Positions 11,762 through 20,929 of a stretch of DNA of 64,000 nt are shown piece by piece (within the stretch, counting starts at the first letter, position 1; each line of letters begins with the position of its first letter). Made by a program: the position numbers and the translations under genes. Location of the stretch: assembly GCA_051294375.1 (NCBI GenBank), contig CM119268.1, forward strand, positions 19,806,785 to 19,870,784, written 5' to 3'. The notes beneath the pieces were generated by a model. It was not told where the DNA came from, searched no databases, and was given only the letters and a program-made list of their open reading frames with translations. This DNA comes from Paraspadella gotoi. Taxonomy: Eukaryota; Chaetognatha.

Positions 11762-11834
11762 GACATGTTTCGCCTCACAGTACGAGCCTTCATCAGCGCA
11801 TGATGAAGGCTCGTACTGTGAGCCGAAACATGTC
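11762..11834. ncRNA. Palindromic pair of hammerhead-like motifs
   Basis: Minus-strand motif at 11762-11796 and plus-strand motif at 11800-11834, identical to the pair at 8765-8837. They are head to head, and the complement continues on both sides once the TRIM is ignored. Confidence 0.5.
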
Positions 11835-12985
11835 TGCTTTTGTAACAATAAAATTCGTTGCAAAAATAAAATCAAACTTTGTTAATCTCTCAAACAACGA
11901 AAAAAGAAAGGATAATTACTAAAGCGGGTCAAAATTGAACACTTTTTATAACTTCTAATTCTCTCAAAAATTTTTTTCCCTTCTATTACTAAATCGATTT
12001 TCAATGCAACTTTTTGAATTAGTTCATTGGGTTGTTGCACTGAAGCTTTTAAATATTTATTAATATGTAACAAATGACACAAATTTTTTTTAAAAAAATT
12101 ATTTTTTAAGAACGGATTCCTATAGAGCTTGAAAAGTTAAATGAAAGTTAGTATTCCATTTTTTTTAAATTTTGACAAGAAATTGGTTAAAAACAAAAAA
12201 ACGTTAAAAAATCATCATCATCATCATTATTGGCTAAATTTTGTTTTGTTTTAATTTTTATCAATAAAACAAAAAAAAATTTATATTTTAATTTTTAACC
12301 TTTATCTAACTTTTAAAGCTCTATCAAAAAAAATTGAAAAAATTGAAAAAAAATTTTTAACTTTATATAGTAATAAAATAATCTTTAAAGGCTTCCGTGC
12401 GCTTATTAATAAGATATTTTTTAAAATTATTTTTATTTTCATATTCTCTAACAGTCACTTTACCATTATTTATTTGAGAGAACTTCTGGTTTTCAACCTG
12501 TTCCGGCCTTATAATTACCATGGGTTAAAACTAGTAAAAAGATTAAAATTAATGTGACTTATGTTTTTTTCATAGAGTTTAATGCTAAGGGGGACGTCGT
12601 TTTTTATCTCGCCAGATGGGCTTAAGCCCGTCTTGGTTAGATTTTGGATCGCTTTAGATTCTTTGTGACGTCGTCGTTGTCGTTGTCGGTGTTGTCAGCA
12701 TCGGCGTCAAGTTTTTTTCATATATAGTTTTGACTGGGGCTTACAATTTTTTTTAAATAAAAACTACAACGAATTACGATGTATTTTTATAAAAGTGTGT
12801 GATCACAGTAAGTTAAATATTTAGATATGGATTTTCATCTTTAAGATCTTTACAATTGTTATGTTTCATATGGAATCAAGTATTTTTTGTTTGAATTTTT
12901 TTTCATTATGATTTACTGCAATATGCAAATTATTTTCTATAAATATGCAGGTTAGTATATAGAATACTATATTTTAATTTGCATA

Positions 12986-13341
12986 GAATAATAATTAATC
13001 ATATTGAAGAGAAAATTTAGACAAAAAATATTATCAATATGAAACACGTGATTTTAAATAACTTTTTTGATAAGAAGCAATATCTAAATTTTAATATAAA
13101 TAAAATTACACACTTTTACAACTTCCAACTAAAATAAATTATAATAATTTCTAATTGTAAACAGTTGTAACTTTTTTGTCTTTCTTTTATTTCTTTAAAT
13201 TATATATATTTTTTTAGAGAAAAGTTTGAATGTAGTGGCATAAAGGGTTTTTTGCGCTGAAGAAGGTTCGTATTGTGAACCGAAACACGAAACAGTGTCT
13301 GTTTTCATAATAAAACAAATTCGGCGGTCGGACGTTTGTCG
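12986..13341. other. AT-rich spacer with a hammerhead-like remnant
   Basis: Mostly AT-rich. At 13257-13299 the plus strand reads CTGAAGA, a stem GGTTC/GAACC, then GAAACAC and, after a short insertion, GTGTC. This is the Penelope-type motif with a different helix II that still pairs. It is followed by AATAAAACAAATTCG. No gene is present. Confidence 0.45.
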
Positions 13342-13414
13342 NNNNNNNNNNNNNNNNNNNNNNNNNNNNNNNNNNNNNNNNNNNNNNNNNNNNNNNNNNN
13401 NNNNNNNNNNNNNN
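13342..13414. other. Assembly gap, 73 Ns
   Basis: Unknown bases between a hammerhead-like remnant and a subterminal repeat module. Confidence 0.95.
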
Positions 13415-13454
13415 TCTAAATCATAATACACAACGAAAAGAAAGGAAAATAACA

Positions 13455-13632
13455 ATCAATCAATCAATCAATCCGTCCATCCTTAGCAAAAAGCCCCAAC
13501 AACTCGTGATTGGCTGGTTGGATCAAAATGAAATTTTGTGTATGGGTAGGAACATGTGTGTGAAGCAGGATATAAAGTTTCGACGAAATCGTGTGGGTGG
13601 AGTATGAGTTTAAATGGAAAAAACATATAGTT
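13455..13632. repeat. Dispersed subterminal module
   Basis: Runs ATCAATCAATCAATCCGTCC, CTTAGCAAAAAGCCCCAACA, then AAATTTTGTGTATGGGTAGG and GAGTTTAAATGGAAAAAACATA. The same series recurs at 18083-18360, 19485-19545, 46246-47760 and, inverted, 56030-56330. The Ty3/gypsy element is inserted at its end: the module continues after 17362. Confidence 0.65.
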
Positions 13633-13633
13633 A

Positions 13634-13846
13634 TGGACGACACAAGTTTCAGATCAAGAATGATTTATTCTTCAACAAGGTTATAAATAATAACAGTCAA
13701 AATGCTCAGATGCTAAGTCTATTACAATGGTTATTTACAAAGGTCAACGATTTGACCACATATAAACACGGGGAACCGAGCGGGGTCAGGTTGTTAAGGT
13801 CAAGTGGTTTGACCGAGGTTGCGTGTTCGATATGTTCGTCCACACA
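13634..13846 (-). mobile_element. 3' LTR of the Ty3/gypsy element
   Basis: On the minus strand a polypurine tract (GGTGGGGGGA) precedes TGTGTGGACG at 13846. The LTR runs about 213 bp to an end near CGTCCA at 13634, beyond which host repeat resumes. No matching 5' LTR is present at the other end. Confidence 0.65.
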
Positions 13847-13893
13847 TCCCCCCACCAAGCCTTTGACCGGGTGGGGAGAAGGCTTGAGAAAAG

Positions 13894-14639
13894 TTATTGA
13901 GTGACGTCGTCGTTTTCGTCGTCATCTTCCGGTGGTTGAAGCATCGTCGGAAGGACGTTAAATAGACCGGGGATGGATGCTGATTGTCGACGAGTAACTT
14001 GGGGCGTCATGGAAGACGCGAGAGGCGCTGCTTCCGTTTCTGGAGGCGGTGCGACTTCATCGTTGACGATGGTTGGAGCCGCTACTGAAGTGCGACGCGG
14101 GCGACCTCGTGGGCGTGCCCGCGGTGGTTCAGGAGGAGCGGCTTCGTCGGTGACAGCAGGTTTCAGTCGATTGACGGAGATAACTTCGACGCCGCGGCCC
14201 GGGATTTCAAGTTTTTTTTTGGGCCGCGTTCGAGGACGTTGTAAGGGCCGTCGTAAGGCGGCTGAAGCGAGGTCGAATATCTGTCGCATCGGACGTAGAC
14301 GTGGTTGGCGTCAGCGAGCGTTTCCGGAACATGAGAAGGCGGCGCCGCATGCCATGCGGCTGGCAGATGCTGCATGAGGGCAACATCTGCTCGGAGATCG
14401 TTGAGGATTCACGAGCGGGCGGCGGCGTCGATGTCGGTTGTCGAGACTGGAAGTAGCTCGCCAGGGAGCGTCAGCGTCTCACCTAGCGTTAATTCAGCGG
14501 GAGAAACGTCCAAGTCTTCTCGTGGAGTTGCGCGGAGGCTCAAAAGAGTCCATGGCAACTGCGCCAGCCAGTTTTGTCCGGCGGCGTCGCAGCGGGCACG
14601 GAGCGCCGCTTTAAGCGTCTGATGAAGGCGCTCGACCAT
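13894..14639 (-). pseudogene. Ty3/gypsy integrase C-terminal part, broken
   Basis: Continues the integrase after a frame break near 14640. It begins VERLHQTLKAAL, which supplies the third catalytic residue (Glu) of the DDE triad. A second break near 14375-14400 leads to a frame with YDGPYNVLERG, the GPY/F-type module, and a last frame ending at 13894 with a Pro- and Ala-rich tail (EVISVNRLKPA early in it). Integrase inserts the cDNA into the genome. The breaks make this copy non-functional as assembled. The polypurine tract and 3' LTR follow directly. Confidence 0.8.
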
Positions 14640-15283
14640 CCCATTGGACTGGGGTGGTAAGCGGTCGTCGTGAAAGGGTCAAAACCGACTACCGCCGCCA
14701 CTTGGCGCCATAGTTCGGACGTGAACTGGGCGCCACTATCGGTGGTGACGACGGAAGGGACGCCGAAGCGCGAAACCCAATTTTGTAGAAAGGCGGCGGT
14801 GACGGAGGCGGCGGAGACGTCTCGAAGCGGTGCCGCTTCCGGCCAGCGCGTGAAACGGTCAATCATCGTCAGAAGATGAGTGTGACCGGAGACGGCTGGC
14901 AGCGGCCCCACTAGGTCGATATGCATGTGTGCAAAACGTCTAGACGGTGGTTCGAAGCTCTGGAGAGGGGCGCGGACGTGGCGCTGCGTCTTGGCGCGCT
15001 GGCAAGTGTCGCATGATGCTGCCCATCGTGCGATGTCGGATGAGGTTGAGGAGCCGCTGGACATCGTCGTCAGTGGCTTGATCAGCCGCCATTGCCTCGA
15101 AGTTGACTTGGAGGGCGCCGACGGTGGCGGCAATGTCCTCGCGCTCTTTCTGCGCGTTCGAGCTCGCTTCAGGTCGATCTGACGGTGGCGGTGCTGGCGG
15201 AGGAGCTGGCAGGCGGGAGAGGGTGTCGGCGACGACGTTCGCCTTCCCGGCGATATGACGGATGTCGCCGTTGTATTCGACAA
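14640..15283 (-). pseudogene. Ty3/gypsy integrase zinc finger and catalytic core
   Basis: Contains the end of the zinc-binding region (CDTCQRAK) and the core with HIDLVGPLP (first Asp), DRFTRWPEA and TTDSGAQF (second Asp), then TTAYHP. After this the frame is lost; the true continuation is the next frame downstream. The layout and motifs are those of Ty3/gypsy integrases. It overlaps the end of the RNase H frame, so a frame break lies in the 14940-15100 interval. Confidence 0.85.
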
Positions 15284-15611
15284 TGCCCGCCAACTGGTAG
15301 GTCTGCCTCATGGTGTGAGGTTCTGCCTTCTTCCGCAGCGCCGGCACAAGCGAGATGTGATCACTGAAAAGCGTGAAGCGGCGTCCTTCGACATATGGGC
15401 GGAAATGGCGGATCGATGCATGAGCATGAAGCTCCTTGTCGAATCGCGGCCATTTGCGCTGGTTTGGCTTCAGTGGTTTGGAGTGGAACCCAAGGGGTTG
15501 CCACTGGCCTTCGACGAGCTGTTCGAGGACGGCGCCGATGGCGACGTCGGAGGCGTCGACGGTAAGGGCGAGAGGAGCGCCGTCGATTGGGTGGACCAGT
15601 ATCTTTGACAC
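14940..15611 (-). pseudogene. Ty3/gypsy RNase H and connection region
   Basis: RNase H degrades the RNA strand during reverse transcription. The frame shows VDASDVAIGAVL (first catalytic Asp), a Phe-Asp-Lys-Glu-Leu helix, TLFSDHISLV and HIAGKANVVADTLSRL, all standard for Ty3/gypsy. A Pro-rich linker and the start of the integrase zinc region follow. It is joined to the upstream RT only across a frame break at about 15605. Confidence 0.88.
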
Positions 15612-16383
15612 TAGTGGGCGTGGCCATCTTGCGTAATGCCTCTACCTTCGACGGAAGAGGGCGGACGCCATCCTTGTCAACGTTGTAGCCCAGAAACTCC
15701 AGGCTGGAGGCGCCGAAAACGCATTTAGCGCGGTTGACGATAAGGCCGTTGTCGGCGAGCGCGTTGAAGACGCGCTTGAGATCTTCTTGATGCTCTTCGT
15801 GTGAGTGAGATGCCACAAGAAGGTCATCTAAGTAAACAAAGACGTGGGGAATGCCGCTTAGGACTTGGTCCATCATGCGTTGGAAGTCCTGGCCGGCGTT
15901 ATTCAACCCAAACGGCATGAAGAGGAACTCATAGAGGCCGAACGGCGTGATGAACACCGTTTTATGGCGATCTTCTTTCGCGACAGGGATCTGATGATAT
16001 CCCTTGCAGAGGTCGATCATTGAAAAAACCGTCTTCCCGACGACGTCAGCGTTGAAGTCCATGAGGTGGCGGATCGGGTAACGATCGTCGACGGTGACGC
16101 CATTGAGGCGTTGGAAGTCGCCACAGGGACGAAGAGAGCCGTCTGGTTTCCGGGTGACGTGTAGCGGCGACGCCCACGCGGACGTTGAGCGTCGGATAAT
16201 ACCGAGTTCCAGCATTTTCTCAAACTCGGCCTTGGCGGTGGCGAGCTGATCGGGGGCAAGGCGGCGGACGCGGGCGAAGACGGGCGGACCTTTCGTTGGT
16301 ATGTGATGCTCGAGAATGGGCGTGGCCACGTCGGCGATGATGACGAGATAGGGAAAAACGCGTTTTCCCAATCTAATCCCCAT
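15605..16383 (-). pseudogene. Ty3/gypsy reverse transcriptase
   Basis: The open frame covers the end of the protease and the RT fingers and palm. Visible motifs are HHIPTKGPPVFARVRRL, ELGIIRRSTSAWASPL, SLRPCGDFQRLN, SMIDLCKGYHQI, FGLYEFLFMPFGL and the catalytic YLDDL at 15820-15834. It then continues through EFLGYNVDKDGVRP. RT copies element RNA into DNA. The gene is full length for these domains but separated from protease and RNase H by frame breaks. GC content and codon use differ sharply from the surrounding AT-rich DNA, as expected for a recent insertion. Confidence 0.92.
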
Positions 16384-16590
16384 CTCTCGGATGCCGAATG
16401 TTTCAATGGGCGTGTCGTTGGCGGCACGGAGTGGCGGGGCGTTAGCGGCGGCAAGCGCCGCTTTGACGGCGGCTGGGTCTGCCTTGGCGGCGGCGCGGTC
16501 GGCGGCAGAGGCGGGGATGAGCGTCGCTTCTGAGCCGCTGTCGACACACTAAGAAAAGCTTCAAGTCGTTTCGGCCAGCGACGCGGGCGA
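16384..16590 (-). pseudogene. Ty3/gypsy aspartic protease
   Basis: In a frame different from both neighbours, DSG (codons at 16534-16542) followed by SEATLIP is the active-site motif of retroviral-type aspartic proteases, which cleave the Gag-Pol polyprotein. The C-terminal part runs into the RT frame starting at 16383. Frame breaks on both sides show that the copy is decayed or contains sequencing errors. Confidence 0.75.
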
Positions 16591-17362
16591 CTAGCGTTTG
16601 ACGGCGCCATTAAGCATGGGCGGCCGTCACGGTTCGTCCCGTGGCACTTGAACGCGTTGGTGCCAAAATTATAATAGTAGAAGCACTTGGCTTCGCCCAT
16701 GGGCGGTTCGCGGTGTGGTGGGGAGCGGGGCGTCAGTACTGGGCGCCGTTGCTGCTGCGTCTGCTGCTGCGTTGAGCGCTGTTGTGATGGGCGCTGCTGC
16801 GTGAAGGGGCGCTGTGTTGAGCGCAGAGGGGCTCGGCGCACTGCATTTGCGTAAGAGATGGCGCCATTGTCGTCGTCGCTTGTCAATTCGTCTGGAAGCT
16901 CCAGTGGCTCGTCCACTGTGACCTCACTGGTGGTGATGGCGTTCACCAAAGATGGAGTGCGGTCGGAGCTGCGAAGCTGGCCTGAAGGAAGGAAGAATTC
17001 GTCGGCGTCTTTGGCGATGTCGGCGGGCTTCTTATCCTTCGTGACAGCGTGTTCCCTGACGCTTTGAGGGAGGGAGGCGGCCAAGATGGCGGCCTTAATG
17101 TGGTCCATGGTGAGACCTTCCAAGACGGCGTCGATCGCGGAGAGGTGCTGGGAAGGGGTGACGCCCTTTAGGGACGTCATCTTCAGCGCCTTTGCAGCAC
17201 GTCTGTTGGCGTCTTTGCCATAGATTTTCTGAAGGTGTAGGACCAAGTTCTTGTGAGCTTCCGGCCCTTCGTCAATGCGGAGACCATGTGGAATTAGTCG
17301 GTGGCGGGAGATGGGGATGGCGCTGAGAATGAGCGCCTTCTTCTCCTTCTTCAAACGCAGAA
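16560..17362 (-). pseudogene. Ty3/gypsy gag, 5'-truncated
   Basis: A frame of roughly 265 codons of Gag, the structural protein that packages element RNA. It has a helical capsid-like part (QHLSAIDAVLEGL, AAILAASLPQSV), a Gln/Arg-rich stretch of short tandem repeats (QRPSQQRSTQQQTQQQRR), and a Cys-containing end (CFYYYNFGTNAFKC, then RPCLM and NASR). That end resembles the single-finger region of Mag/CsRN1-type elements. Upstream the coding ends abruptly at about 17362, where host repeat resumes, so the N-terminus and 5' LTR are missing. Confidence 0.75.
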
Positions 17363-17434
17363 CAAAGTCGCATTTACTAAAATCTTTTTACTTATTTTAA
17401 CCAATAAATCATAATTGGATGGATAGATTGAGTT
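17363..17434. repeat. Dispersed module, right half, and TRIM target site
   Basis: Continuation of the module interrupted by the Ty3/gypsy element. It ends GGATGGATAGATTGAGTT; AGTT at 17431-17434 is the target duplication of the following TRIM. Confidence 0.6.
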
Positions 17435-18082
17435 TATGGTGGACTAAAATCCACCAACCGTTCATCAACGGCCATTGGTGCCGGAGGCAGTCATTCGCCT
17501 CCAACCCAAAGGTCCGGGGTTCTAGCCTGGTGGCCGCCTAGCAGTTAAGAGGGACGGGGCGCTTAACCCGCCTGTAACATGGTGTTACAGCCTGATCCGA
17601 AGCTCAGGGACTGCTTATATTGAACGGTTCTGTCATAAACACTTATCAATAATTACTGTCTCTTCATTGGTGAGCCCGACTTCCGAACAAAACAGCAACA
17701 ACACTTTCAGGCGACATGCCTCAATCTGGCGATGCACTTTCCGCCAACACATCAGGCGACATGCCTCAACTTGGTGATGCACTTTCCACCAACAACAACA
17801 ATTCACTGAAGAGACGCAACAGACTTCTCCCTATGGAGGGGGGGGATGTATGGTGGACTAAAATCCACCAACCATTCATCAGCGACCATTGGTGCCGGAG
17901 GCAAGTCATTCGCCTCCCAACCCAAAAGTCCGGGGTTCTAGCCTGGTGGCTGCCTAGCAGTTAAGAGGGACGGGGCGCTTAACCCGCCTGTAACATGGTG
18001 TTACAGCCTGATCCGAAGCTCAGGGACTGCTTATATTGAACGGTTCTGTCATTAACACTTATCAATAATTACTGTCTCTTCA
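17435..18082 (+). mobile_element. Complete TRIM (copy 5) with AGTT target duplication
   Basis: The best reference copy. LTRs are at 17435-17666 (232 bp) and 17849-18082 (234 bp). The 182-bp interior has the primer-binding site TTGGTGAGCCCGAC right after the 5' LTR and a polypurine tract (GGAGGGGGGGATG) right before the 3' LTR. AGTT flanks both ends (17431-17434, 18083-18086), and the dispersed module is continuous if the element is removed. The LTR begins TATGGTGG and ends TTCA. No protein is encoded; the open frame across it is fortuitous. Confidence 0.92.
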
Positions 18083-18410
18083 AGTTCAAATTTTGTGTGT
18101 GGGTAGGAAAATGTGTGACGAAACTTGATATAAAGTTTCGGTACAAGTGGAAATGAGTTTAAATGAAAAAAAATATGAATCACATTTACTTGACTCTTTT
18201 TACTTATTTTAACCCATAATAGATTGAGATGAAATTTTGTGAGCGGGAGGAAAAGTGTGTGAAGAAGCTAGTATATAAAGTTTTGACGGAATTGTGCCAG
18301 TGGAAATGAGTTTAAATGGAAAAAATATAAGTCACATTTACTTGAATCTTATTATTTATATGATTACTAATAAATGTTTTAATTAATTGATTAATTAATG
18401 TGAAAAAATT
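18083..18410. repeat. Dispersed module, two more units
   Basis: Two successive copies of the AAATTTTGTG ... GAGTTTAAATGGAAAAAA unit at about 18086-18180 and 18232-18320. AT-rich sequence with ATTAATTAATG follows. No gene. Confidence 0.6.
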
Positions 18411-18714
18411 AGTTAAAAAATCTTAAAAGCATAAGCATCGTCGCAATTGCAGAGAGAGAGAGAGAGGAGATAGATATATGTTGCGATATCAAAATGATAA
18501 CATGCAGAAATGAGATGCCTAATTTTACGAGTTCAATCCTAATTCAATTTTTTTTAAATAAAAATAGGGAAGTCTGGCGTTAAGCGTCCGAGATAAAAAT
18601 TAGCGAATAAAAAAGTTGTTATTTTACTCACTGAATAAAAATACTTAAAATACTTAGAAAATATATAAAATTGATAAAATTATTATTCCGATAACATTTT
18701 TCAATCACATGCAA
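18411..18714. other. AT-rich spacer with GA microsatellite
   Basis: A GA tract near 18451-18467 and AT-rich DNA. Nothing else recognised. Confidence 0.5.
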
Positions 18715-19315
18715 TACATCTAGTAAGGCGGGCCAAAATTGAACACTTTTTATAACTTCTAGTTTTCTCAAAAAAAATTATTTTTTCCTTCTACTACTAA
18801 ATCGATTTTCCATGTAACTTTTTGAATTAGTTCATTGGGTTGTTGCACCTTTAAATATTTATTAATATATAACAAATGAAAAAAAAATTTTAAATTTTTT
18901 TAAGAACGGTTTCTTGTAGAGCTTAAAGAATTAAATGAAAGTTAGTACTATAATTTTTTTAAATTTTGACAATAAATTGGTTAAAAATAGAAAAAACCTT
19001 AAAAAATCATCATCATCATTAGCTGAATTTTAGTTTTTTAAATTTTTCATTAATAAAACAAAAAAATTTTTAAAAAATTGTATTAATAACCTTTATCTAA
19101 CTTTTAAAGCTCTATCAGAATCTATAAAAAAAATTGAAAAATTTTTAAAAAAAATTTTACTTTATATAGTAATAAAATAATCTTTAAATGCTTCCGTGTG
19201 CTTATTAATAAGCAAAATTTTAAAAATTATTTTCATTTTCATATTATTTAATAGTCGCTTAACCATTATTTATTTGAGAGAACTTTTAGTTTTCAACCTG
19301 TTCCGGCCTAATATC
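18715..19315. repeat. Dispersed ~600-bp AT-rich repeat, further copy
   Basis: Diverged copy of 8920-9515, from CTAGTAAGGCGGGCCAAAA to CAACCTGTTCCGGCCTA. A third start (AGGCGGGCCAAAATTGAACA) follows at once at 19317 and runs to about 19475. Confidence 0.65.
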
Positions 19316-19704
19316 TAGTAAGGCGGGCCAAAATTGAACACTTTTTATTACCTTTAGTTCTCTTAAAAAAAATTCTTTTTTCTTTCTATTACTAAATCGA
19401 TTTTCAATGTAACTTTTTGAATTAGTTCATTGGGTTGTTGAACTGAAGCTTTTAAATATTTATTAATATATAATAATTATATAAAGTTTTGACGGAATTG
19501 TGCCAGTGAAAATGAGTTTAAATGGAAAAAACATAAGTCACATTTACTTGAATCTTTAATATTAATGATTACTAATAAATGTTTTAATTAATTAATTAAT
19601 TAATTAATTAATGTGAAAAAATGATGCAATTTAAAAAAATATGCAAGTTGAAAAAATTTTAAAAGAATAAAGATCGTCGCAATTACATAAAAAGAGAGAG
19701 AGAG
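19316..19704. repeat. Partial dispersed repeat and module fragment
   Basis: 19317-19475 is the start of the 600-bp repeat; 19480-19545 is the dispersed module (GTTTTGACGGAATTGTGCC). ATTAATTAATTAATTAA and a GA tract follow. No gene. Confidence 0.55.
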
Positions 19705-19914
19705 CGTTCATCAGCGGCCATTGGTGCCGAAGGCAAGTCATTCGCTTCCCAACCCAAAGGTCCGAGGTTCTAGCCCGGTGGTCGCCTAGCAGTTAAGAGG
19801 GACGGGGCGCTTAATCCGCCTGTAACATGGTGTTACAGCCTGATCCGAAGTTCAGGGACTGCTTATATTGAACGGTTCTCTCATTAATACATATCAATAA
19901 TTACTGTCTCTTCA
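19705..19914 (+). mobile_element. TRIM LTR fragment (copy 6)
   Basis: Starts inside the LTR at CGTTCATCAGCGGCC and ends at the normal LTR end CTCTTCA. The first ~22 bases of the LTR are missing, replaced by a GA tract. No internal region follows. Confidence 0.75.
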
Positions 19915-20382
19915 TGTGACTGCTTTCTTTCGTTGCGTTTTAGAATTAGTTTTAGGGAAGATAATTTTGTATTGTGGCGGTATATTCACACCGCCTCACA
20001 TCCACCATCATTCTGCCACTACCGTTGGCTCAGATGGGGAACAACCCATCCCAGCCGTACTGTTCCATCCACTCCACCGTCCTAACGACTTCCCTCTGGG
20101 TTGGCAAAGCGAGACCGTCCGATGGTAACCGCGCCAGTGACTGGATGCGTCACTGAGGGTCGGAAGCCCCCAAAGCCAACAGTGGGATGACCCATCCTAT
20201 TGGGCATCACAGTCAACCCGGCTGTTGCCATAATATTTGGTTTTGTTTTGTCATCAGTACGTCGAAACATGTCTGTTATTTTTTTTCTTAATAAAATCGT
20301 TGTTTGTAAATAAAATGAAAAATTTTCGTCTCTCAAACTATTATTAATATTATTATTATTATTATTATTATATTATTATATC
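19915..20382. other. Unassigned GC-richer patch and Penelope-like end remnant
   Basis: 19915-20230 is more GC-rich than its surroundings and has short open frames, but I cannot place it in a family. Near 20262 CGAAACATGTCTG followed by AATAAAATCGTTGTTTG matches the 3' half of the hammerhead-like ends seen elsewhere. A TTA/ATT microsatellite then leads to ATATC (20378-20382), the left target duplication of the next element. Confidence 0.4.
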
Positions 20383-20631
20383 GTCAGCGGATATGGGATC
20401 CGCCTCCACTCTATTTAGGAATTGTTTCATGGGCCGAGGGAGTAGGACGAAGGACTTTAGTTATCAGAAGCGAAGCTGCCCTCGGCCCGAATGGTTGCAA
20501 TATTATTTCTAGCAATTTTCGTTTTATCTCTTTGCGCTTTAAAACTGTAAATAAGTAAATACAACTTATGCTCGTATTTCAAATTCTCTTTGTAATAAAT
20601 TTACACACCGAAAATAGCGTAAACGGCCAAG
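20383..20631 (+). mobile_element. 5' LTR of the env-bearing LTR retrotransposon
   Basis: A 249-bp LTR starting GTCAGCGG and ending GGCCAAG, supported by ATATC at its left flank and at the far right copy (38797-38801). It contains a stem-loop with a 10-bp perfect stem (GGGCCGAGGG at 20431-20440, CCCTCGGCCC at 20479-20488) and an AATAAA near 20595. Compared with the 3' LTR it lacks about 126 bp. Confidence 0.85.
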
Positions 20632-20649
20632 TGGTGTCACCGACGAGAT
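20632..20649 (+). promoter_or_regulatory. Primer-binding site
   Basis: TGGTGTCACCGACGAG begins with TGG immediately after the LTR, as expected for priming by the 3' CCA end of a tRNA. I did not identify which tRNA. Confidence 0.7.
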
Positions 20650-20929
20650 TCGAAAAGAAAAATTAAACAAAATCAACCACGCGAATCAAACCGAAGAGAC
20701 TCAATTGAAAAAAAAAAATACGCTACAATAGTGTATCAAGATGGATTCGGATTTTTAAAAACAGAAAACAATAAACAGCTTAGTCCTAATAAACGCGGTT
20801 TCTTTCTCCCGGATTAACTCGCGAAAGAAAAACAAAAAAAAAAAAAAAATAAAATAGAAATAAAAGTAAACCATTCGGGCCCTCTCACCTAAAGATTGAG
20901 CCAAAACGATATCACGCTCCATCCTGGAC
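20632..20929. other. 5' leader of the LTR element
   Basis: Untranslated leader between primer-binding site and gag. It is A-rich, including a long A run near 20836-20850. A degraded, insertion-riddled counterpart lies at about 30,690-31,130. Confidence 0.55.

Larger units (their letters stand above)
9988..12985. repeat. Tandem 3-kb repeat R2, second copy
   Basis: Near-identical to 6989-9986 with single-base indels. After 12985 the sequence leaves the repeat at TTTGCATAGAA, the same point where the first copy jumps back to the start of the unit. Confidence 0.85.
13634..17362 (-). mobile_element. Ty3/gypsy retrotransposon, 5' LTR missing
   Basis: Order on the minus strand is gag, protease, RT, RNase H, integrase, polypurine tract, 3' LTR. 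The order and motifs fit Ty3/gypsy, closest in look to Mag/CsRN1-type elements. At least five frame breaks are present. The flanking host repeat is continuous across the element (GGAAAAAACATA on the left, CATTTACTAAAATC on the right), so it inserted into the dispersed module. I could not define a clean target duplication. Confidence 0.88.

Noticed and set aside
13973-15636. Plus-strand open frames with Ala/Arg/Gly-rich products
   Set aside because: They are antisense shadows of the GC-rich Ty3/gypsy genes on the minus strand.
17716-17964. 82-codon open frame in the TRIM
   Set aside because: It crosses the polypurine tract and LTR, is not kept in other copies, and mixes non-coding features.
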